This document shows positions 56,215 through 64,000 of a DNA stretch of 64,000 bases, piece after piece. Position 1 is the first letter of the stretch; each line of letters opens with the position of its first letter. This DNA comes from Ricinus communis. Lineage: Eukaryota; Streptophyta; Magnoliopsida; Malpighiales; Euphorbiaceae. A program made the translations under genes and the position numbers. The DNA is taken from contig NC_063256.1 of the NCBI RefSeq assembly GCF_019578655.1, positions 5,828,001 through 5,892,000 on the forward strand, given 5' to 3'. The notes under the pieces were generated by a model. It had not been told where the DNA came from. It saw only the letters and a program-made list of their open reading frames with translations, and searched no databases.

Positions 56215-59200
56215 CAAGAAGAGAATCGTTAATTTGACAACTAATTCTAATATATTTAATTTTCTATATACAACAAACTTTTGATAAACATCTACACAGG
56301 GAAACTGAAAGAGGTACCAGTCAGTGCTGCTGCAATTTCCATACGATCAGGTACAATGAATTTGATGATACTGACACTTTCAACAAGTACGCATACATTA
56401 TGACATCGCAGTAATTTAATACATTGAATGTAAAACTACAGTAACAGTGAACAATTGCTCATTAACAGATATACACAGTAATAATGGCCTATATAGTGTG
56501 TCTGTCTACTGTTCCATTCAATGTGCTTGTCTCTTTCTTCAGTTCTTGTATATCCCCCATAGTTCAATTGCTTTGACTTTCCAATAAACTCCATTGTTTT
56601 CCTGAAGATTTAATGAAGTCAATATAAGCATGTAGTAATCATAGGTACAGAATGCTTGGCAATTTCTAATGCTAGGGGTAGTATCAGGAACGATATTTGC
56701 CATGATTAAAAGTTGGTTGAAAAGACCAAAAGACCTAAAATAAGCTTGATGTGTTAGTGATGATTTGCCATTTCACTACAACTTCAGCAATCAGCATTAA
56801 ACATAATTTTTTAGCTTACTGCATGATAAAGATTGGAGCAAACAAAGGGGAGTAAAAGGTCATGTCTAATTTGGACATGATGAATCATGCACCCCAGAAT
56901 CACAGGTCAAACTTGCAGCTCAAACATGCAACAAAAAGGTTCTGTGTCAACAATATAAATTTTGAAAGACCCCTTAATAACATGATTACACAGATTATAC
57001 AAAAATTGAGAGGTTAATAATGTCCATTAGAGATGTCTCTGTTTCTTCATTTAGAAAATATTGATCATCATGGTCACCACGAAATAAATTAAAATTAGAC
57101 AGATATTCAAGAATTTTTCACTGTTAAAATATCTTTCTTTTGTGGGAAAAGAAGATACTGTTTTGTGATTAGCTCTAAGACTACAGGAATTAATGCTACA
57201 GAGATTTCTTCTCAATCTTTGATGAGGGATAGACTAGGATGCTATATACAACTGTAAATTCTTAATCAAGCAAATTGGATAGCCAATAAAAAGCTTTTGT
57301 AATGAAAAGTGCTTTGACCGAAGATCTAATGTAGGGTTTAAAATCAACATGGTGGAACAAGATTGTCTCCCACCTTTCCCATTGCTGTGAAGTGACCAAA
57401 CTAGGACTCTTCTGCTGTCTTTTCTGTCTTATTTGAGAGAGTGTCTTTCATGGACCCAATTCAATTCCGTGGGATCTTTCATTCACATTTTTTTCCATCA
57501 AGAACTTTTTATAAAACTCATTGCAAACCCACCTTTAGCCATTAAAAGTTTTATGCTGAAAGTGGACACCCTTCATAATAATCTCTTTTAAGTTTTGTGG
57601 CATTTAAATGAGAGACTTAGTGGAGATACAAGGGTGCATCTGGGGTCCTAGATATGTGACTTGAGTATTATTTGATACTAATTCCTACTAACACCAAGTT
57701 TGGATCCTAACAAGCTAACAGCACCAACAACAAAAAAGAAAAAAGGCATCGCCACGTTTAGTACGCCTTGAAATGGGAAGGAAAATGAATGTATCCCAAG
57801 AATCCAATTCAGAAACTATGTTTGAGATGACTAAACAAAGTTGGATGTATCCCAAAAATCATACACATAAATAGATATAATTTCTACTAAATTTGAAACT
57901 ATTCAAGTATAAGAAAAAACTTGAATTCCTTGTCTACCAAATAACAAATTCTAAGGAATCGCTCTATCTCCAGTTCTGAAGCATACCAAAGGTGTATCTG
58001 CTGCCAAAAAATCAAGCACATGGCATTATTTAGTTTTGTTCTGTTTTTTTCTTTTTCTGTTTGTACTCTCAACATATAAACATTAAAGTAAATAGCACTT
58101 CCAAACACATTGTACTAAATCATGAATTCACTGGAATTCCGGACTAATTTTCAGGTTCGTGCAGCTTTATATACGTTAGTAGATAAAGCATTACTAGGCG
58201 ATCTTGTTTTATCTATTGACTGAAGCATTTCACAAATTTTCCAACTGAATCAAATTTATAAATATAAAGCTATGAAAGAGAAGAGGAGAAAAAAAAAAAA
58301 AAAAAAAAACAAAACCAAAATATAGGCATTGACTGATTAGTTAAACAATTGCAGTAACATAAAATGAATAATTAGAACAAGGAAATGAGAAGAAAAAAAA
58401 ATAAAATAAGAAATACCTTTCAATGTCAGCTCTGGAGAAGCAACTAACCGTTTGAAATGGAAAATTGACGCTCGAACTTTCCAGGTGCATGGAAATTTAG
58501 AAGCTACACTGAACTACAGAATACACAATGGAGTGTCATCTATGGTGTTTCAAGGAACTGTGATGTTCCATATCTGCAAACACGCCAGTCATCGAAACGG
58601 GCCTTACTATGGCCAAACAAATGCATGTATATGGGCTATAATTTCCAGGCGCTTAATGGGCCTAATCACAAAACTCTAAAGCCAATAATTTACGATCGAC
58701 CTTAAGAAAGAAGTTGATTGCTTTGCTTGCATGGACGTACAGGCTAAATGTCCATTTATACATATAATATGTACGAGTCGTTATATATGAAAACTCCCCA
58801 ATTACATATAGCTATGTATTATTGTGAATTTTTGGATTAATTATTATAACATGGATTAAATATATAAATTACATTAGTAGCTCTTTCTATTTCAACAATT
58901 AAAATTATTATTTTTATTTAATGAAATAAATTATTACCTCATTTTATTAGATTCTTTATTATCTACCTGTCATTTTTATTTAGGCTATTAAAAAATTCAC
59001 CATAGAGAAGAAATTGATCTACCAATATGCCACTTGTCAAAACTCAATTGGCATTAATTTTTAAAATTAAAGAATTTATTGAGTTATTAGAAGTATGAGA
59101 TGACACGGATATTATTTGTTTTAAACAAGGGTTTAAAGAATGGCATGTAAAAGCTGTTTTAGTATTATTACTATGTCTAAGTGGGTATTTATAGAAAAAA

Positions 59201-62200
59201 AAAATATTTATATCCATATCTAGAGTGTTTTCTAAGAATAGCAACGGGCATATTACATGAGTATTCGCTTCCGACGAATCTCTATCACTTATTATATTAA
59301 ATTTAATTATATTTAAAAAATTTATACATTTTATAATTAAAATATGAAATATAATAAATTTTTAGATTATTTATTATTGTTATTATTATTGAAACCCCTT
59401 TATTAACACTTATATTGATATAGTATTTCATAAATTAATTACTATATTAATCAATAAATTTAGATGATAATTATATTCTATTATAAGAAATGTCGAAAAG
59501 ATGAATTAAAATATAAATAAATAAAAATAGTTTTATTATTAGTAATTCAGAAAAATATTGAATTTTTTTTTAAAAATATATATGTATTATTTTTACTTAT
59601 TGAATTAAAGATATTGTACAATATGTTAATAACTAATTTACGTGTTCAATCATTAAAACTTGCATTTATGATAACACCAACGTCAAAGCGTGTAAAAGCA
59701 ACAAAAACACTAGCATTATAACAGGACGAATCTTTCTTCTTGAGAAAAAAAGAAAAAGAAAAAAGAAAAAGCAAATATATATATATATAAAAGAGTTCAC
59801 AAATAAGTCTCAAGAAATTGAAAGGAACCAGAGAGATGATGAGAGAAGAATTCACAGTAAAGTTGTCACCTGCCAAAGGTCCCAACAGAGGAGACAACCA
59901 CCAGAATGACAAAGACAAGCTTCCAGGCTTAAGGATTGGACATAATTCAACAATTTCTTTTCCTCTCCTTTTCCATTATCCATGCAAATAGCCAAATAGG
60001 CGTACAGAATACATGATCAATAATTTTGGTTAAGAATAAAATGATAAATTCGAATCACTGTTAGATTTATCTTTTAGTATTAGTTATCGTGTAAGGTTAA
60101 TTTCTGTGACTAGTCTAACAAATAATAGAATGTGAGAGTGCATTGTTTAAATACAGGTGTAGCATTTCCAGAGAAGAAAGAAATCAAAGGCGAGTGATGA
60201 AAATTCCAGAGGCAGATGCATGTGGCAATGGCAGTGCAGCATCTTCATCTCTTAACAAATACAGAGATAAGGTCTGTATGCTTCTGGAGTGACAAGGACC
60301 CCATGGTTTTCCCCTGTTTGAGAAATACGTAGGATAGGAAACTAGCTAACTCAGTAAATGAGAATCAATTGATAAGATCAACAACTGCGCTGAAGGATGT
60401 GTAATTGTTTGGGTGGTTAAATTTAAATTATTTTAACTCACAAAAAGATTAAAACTTAATCGCTATTCCAATTTTAATTATACTTACCATTAATCGAATT
60501 AAACCACATGCTCCGCCACTTGTCACTTCTTCTGGATTTCATTTTTGTGAAAACTGCAGCATTGCACAGATCAATATATATAACCCAATACCTATTATTT
60601 ACGGCTAGGATTACCGGAGCATTTAACCCCATTCGCTCCCTTAATTCTAATCAGTGGCAGTCCAACAGAGTACTTTTTCGGTTGATGTTCGTCCCTCTCC
60701 CTATCCATTTCAGATCAAGAAGATGCAAAAGTGTCTCCTTCTCCATGAAAACGGTGCGGTAATTTGTTTCATTTTCTCTAACCATATTTTAGGCCTTGAA
60801 TATTTATCAAACTGGTTAAAACTTCGGCCTTCGTGTAAATATAAATGAGGGGCCGACCTAAGTGAGGTATGGGCCACAAGCCCTTTATAATAGAAAAGGC
60901 GAGGATTTTTGTTTTCAAGGCCCACAAATTAAGGTGGGACTCTATATTATTCATTATTGCATTTGCTCATGCAGCCTCCTCCTTCTTCATCTTCTTCTCT
61001 TATCACTTATGGGAACCCCACCACATTTGAATCTTTCCTATCATTCAATTATGCCTATTGCATGATATCATAAAAGTCAAAAATATACGAGCCCAACTGG
61101 TTGTATTATGATAAGTATCTAGTGACTGAAGAGTCTGATTTACCGATATACATGACTGAGACTGCTGTCAAATGCAGTTCAAATACACGAGACTACTGTT
61201 TCTCCCAAATCTAAAATGATCAAAGAAAACATTATAAACTTTAGGAAATGGTACAGAAATTACGAAACAAGTAAACCCGGAGAAGGTTAGGACAGTAGGA
61301 AGCAAAAACGAAGGTTAAAGTTTAAGAGGGGCAAGCTCTGCAGCCAAAGGACCATTGCTATAAAGAGGCCAAGGAAACACGACTGCAGAAGCCCTTTGGA
61401 AAATTAAATAGGCACATGACGTGCTTGTCTTGGTCGCCAGGTTTTAATGAGGGAAAAGAGAGAAAACAGTGTGAATTATGAATTTATGCCCAACCTAAGT
61501 ACTCTTCTCATTAGTGCCAGAAGCAGCTTCTACTAGCAGTGTAGTAGTATTTTGTTTCCTAGATAAACATAAGTTTTTTTTGTTGTTGTTATTGGTTCTG
61601 GGCCTGGGCCCTTATACTCTGCTGCTGTATTTGATTAATTGCTGTAATTATGGCATTTGACCTTTATGTTTTTGTTATTATTTGATCTGCTTACATAATG
61701 ATAATTTTTATATTTGTAAATTTTTAACGTGTATTTTTTCATCAATTATTATATTATCATATTTAGATCACGAATAGTTACAAATTTCAACAGTGGCTTC
61801 TCAGAATCATGTTAGTAGTTTCAAATTTAAGTCATTTCTTTTCAAAATCTGATAATCAATCTTTAAATCTAGTAAGGGATCTATGAGTTATTGCTCGTTG
61901 AAATTAGTTGTTGGTTGCCAAATTTTAGTAACTGAATAATAAAAATAAAAAATTTATTTTAAAAAGATTTTATAAACAAAATCAAATATTTTATATTGTA
62001 TTATATGTGTTTTTATTGTAAAGAAATATAAAAATAATAATCTGTGGCATACATTTTCATTTATACTATGATTGGATTATATTTCATTACATTTAATCAA
62101 TATCGGAAAGCAGCCAAAAAAACAATATCGAAAATGTTATATGACTGCTAAAATTAATTTATCAAATGCAGAAAGAGGAGGGCAAATCGTAGCCAAATGA

Positions 62201-63182
62201 TTCGGTGAAAATTTCAGCAAATAAATCTTTCCAATAAATAGAAGCCAAGGACAGACATATGCAGTGATCAGAGCCACCTGCTAAGGGGCCGATTTTACCC
62301 TGGAAGTTGATGGCACAAGTCTGTCAAGGTCATAAGCTCAAATCCTTGCCCATACCTTTAACACCATTTATGAGACGAGAGCTGTGCAAGTGCAACATCA
62401 ATGCTTTGCCTGCCTGCCTCCTTCCCTCCCTCCTCTAACTAAGTCAACCAAAATTTATCAAAATTGTAATCCAATCCAAACTTTTCTAAAAACTACATTC
62501 CCCACCAAGCATTTGACTGAATCTTTTGAGTATAGAAAATTATTGAAACAATGAACATTTCATTTGACTGAAACAATTTAAGTTCCTCCAAAAACTTTCC
62601 AATTTGTTTCTATTTCTCATCAAATGGTCAACACATGATGTGAACTTTGGAAAATTGGAGCTGACAGTAGGATTCATTAGATATGATGACTGCCAATAAC
62701 ACCGTCCAAGGTGCTTAGATATGGGGAAAAAAAGAACACTGTTGACCATAATTTTCAGAGCAGAACCAATGGAATGATTATTCATCACTTGGAGACAAAA
62801 CCCTTTCTACCTAATCTTTGCTTTTATGCTAAAAATTAGCCCTTTTCTCCATGCACTTTTCTATTTTAAATGTAACTTTTTCCCATTTTTTAGTCGCAAA
62901 CGTGATATGTGCTTTAGAGTTCACACGTATAATTAATTGAGACATTTTCAATTGTGGTTTGCCCACTTCTTTTTATGGACTGCCAAAGTGAACGTTAGAT
63001 TTGCCTGGTTTTCAGGTAAACTGCAATTAAATAAAACGTTACTCACATTTTGTTAAACCCCCCCTCCCAAAAAAAATAAAAATAAAAAGACCGGAAAGAA
63101 AGCAAAGAAGAAAAGAAAGGGCGCCAAAAGAAAAAATTACAAAAAATAATAATAAACCAAAGGGTTTTCTTCTCTCTCCTCT

Positions 63183-63213
<31 letters not shown>

Positions 63214-63230
63214 CTTTGGGTCCCTTGGTT
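56215..63230. other. Gene-poor region between D27 and the LONGIFOLIA-type gene
   Basis: I see no recognisable gene. Open frames at 58452-58679 and 60508-60762 lack known motifs. A small ORF at 60198-60293 would encode 31 residues but has no support. There is an A tract near 58290 and AT-rich DNA at 58,850-59,650. Confidence 0.5.
63186..63213. repeat. (CTT)n run beside the LONGIFOLIA-type stop codon
   Basis: TTC/CTT repeats just downstream (in the gene's sense) of the stop codon at 63231, so a GAA repeat in its 3' UTR. Confidence 0.9.
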
Positions 63231-63846
63231 TCAGAAAACCAACTTCCTTCTAGGCAACGTTGCTTGATTGCATTTCCCAGTAAAGGCAGCGAGATCTTGG
63301 ATTGTTTCGCCGATCAAATCCTTAAAGATTAGCCTTTCAATATCTAGAACTGTTTCAGACATCTCAATTGGGCAGTCTCCCCATCCATTTATTGAATCTC
63401 CTGCCAAGTCCTTCTTAAGCATGCCACAAATCACCTCTAACAAGTCATCCGATGCATCCCTTTCGCGAATTCTTTGGAATTCTGACCAAATTTGCTGCAA
63501 TGGAGTTTGTTCGCCGCTTGAACTGATGCAAATACTAGCCTTCCAAGGTGGCAATTGCCTTTTCCTATTGAGAATCTCATGGATTGTGTCAAAAATCAGC
63601 TTCCTTTGGAGTCTTGAAACTTTGGAAGTATCTTTTCCTTTTAAATACTGTTGCTTCTCTAGTAACAGGAATACATCTGAGTCTTCAGGTAAAAAATTGG
63701 AAGCTCTGAGGATATCAGAAATGTAAACGAAATCACAATCATCTGAATTTTCCACTGATTTTAACTGTATTGGAGATATTGCCGGGCTCCAAATATCATC
63801 TTCCAGTTCAGCTAATTGATCTGATGTTTCACCAGGAAAAATAAAA
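63231..63846 (-). CDS. LONGIFOLIA/TRM-type protein, last exon (partial)
   Basis: C-terminal part of a TON1-recruiting-motif protein of the LONGIFOLIA group, which promotes longitudinal organ growth by acting on cortical microtubules. The visible exon carries a DUF4378 domain: CDFVYISDILRASNFLPEDS, VFLLLEKQQYLKGKD, VSRLQRKLIFDTIHEILNRK, PLQQIWSEFQRIRE and ERLIFKDLIGETIQDLA. It ends in CNQATLPRRKLVF, matching the short C-terminal motif of LNG proteins. The exon most likely begins at 63846 after GACAG; the open frame continues to 63866. Earlier exons lie beyond the right edge, so neither start nor length is known. Confidence 0.9.
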
Positions 63847-64000
63847 CTGTCAAGGGTTTTAACCAACTAAGGCTAAAAAGGAAAATAAAAAAACTATTTC
63901 ATAAATTGACAAAAGGACAGCATTTCCTACAACAGTGCATTAATGATAAATGCTTCCCCAACTTTGATATAAGAGAAAACAGTGTCTATATCAGCACGGA

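Noticed and set aside
60198..60293. 31-codon ORF and a GCAGCATC segment resembling a miR172-type sequence
   Set aside because: No matching complementary arm follows within a hairpin distance, and the ORF has no promoter or family support.
62255..62350. B-box-like GCTCAAATCC suggesting a tRNA or SINE
   Set aside because: No A box at the right spacing and no cloverleaf could be drawn.

Overview
This window is nuclear DNA from a flowering plant. The genes are long and intron-rich, the flanks are very AT-rich and full of microsatellites, and the gene set is typical of a eudicot (group C bZIP, GCN5, plant-type membrane GBP, ELC-like, DUF506, H2A.Z, DWARF27, LONGIFOLIA). A fabid such as a member of the Malpighiales is possible, but I cannot prove the species from the sequence. 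There are no bacterial, CRISPR or viral features.

Layout, left to right: (1) 1-1866, + strand, the 3' part of a group C bZIP transcription factor whose 5' exons lie outside the window. (2) 3040-9363, - strand, a complete 13-exon GCN5 histone acetyltransferase, convergent with the bZIP. (3) 10963-13643, - strand, a small five-exon gene for a Tudor-like, AT-hook protein. (4) 15831-24232, - strand, a guanylate-binding-protein (GBP)-like large GTPase in 17 exons, one of them only 7 nt long. (5) 26401-27417, - strand, an intronless ELC-like (TSG101/VPS23) ESCRT-I subunit. (6) 27.4-37.5 kb, AT-rich DNA without a recognisable gene. (7) 37495-38812, - strand, a DUF506 (PDDEXK-like) gene. (8) 38.8-47.7 kb, mostly gene-poor, with one candidate short-peptide transcription unit near 41.5 kb. 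(9) 47666-48638, + strand, histone H2A.Z. (10) 48.6-53.1 kb, holding a probable non-coding transposable-element relic. (11) 53133-56214, + strand, a seven-exon DWARF27 beta-carotene isomerase. (12) 56.2-63.2 kb, gene-poor. (13) 63231 to the right edge, - strand, the last exon of a LONGIFOLIA/TRM-type protein.

I worked out exon structures by hand from splice sites, reading frame and remembered family conservation. For GCN5, GBP, DUF506, H2A.Z and D27 the exon lengths add up to whole codons. Several genes act on chromatin or transcription: the bZIP, GCN5 (group C bZIP factors are known to recruit GCN5-type coactivators), the AT-hook protein and H2A.Z. The others serve membrane trafficking (ELC-like), membrane GTPase function, strigolactone synthesis (D27) and organ elongation (LONGIFOLIA). 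They are neighbours by ancestry rather than an operon.

The most notable points are: the 7-nt microexon in the GBP gene; three GC-AG introns, two in GCN5 and one in D27; a gene order that interleaves two Arabidopsis segments (At3g546xx and At2g388xx), as expected for an unfractionated ancestral block; in-frame tandem duplications in the AT-hook gene; and a shared set of ACGT/GCN4-like promoter motifs upstream of two genes. I found no clear case of an entirely new biological system.
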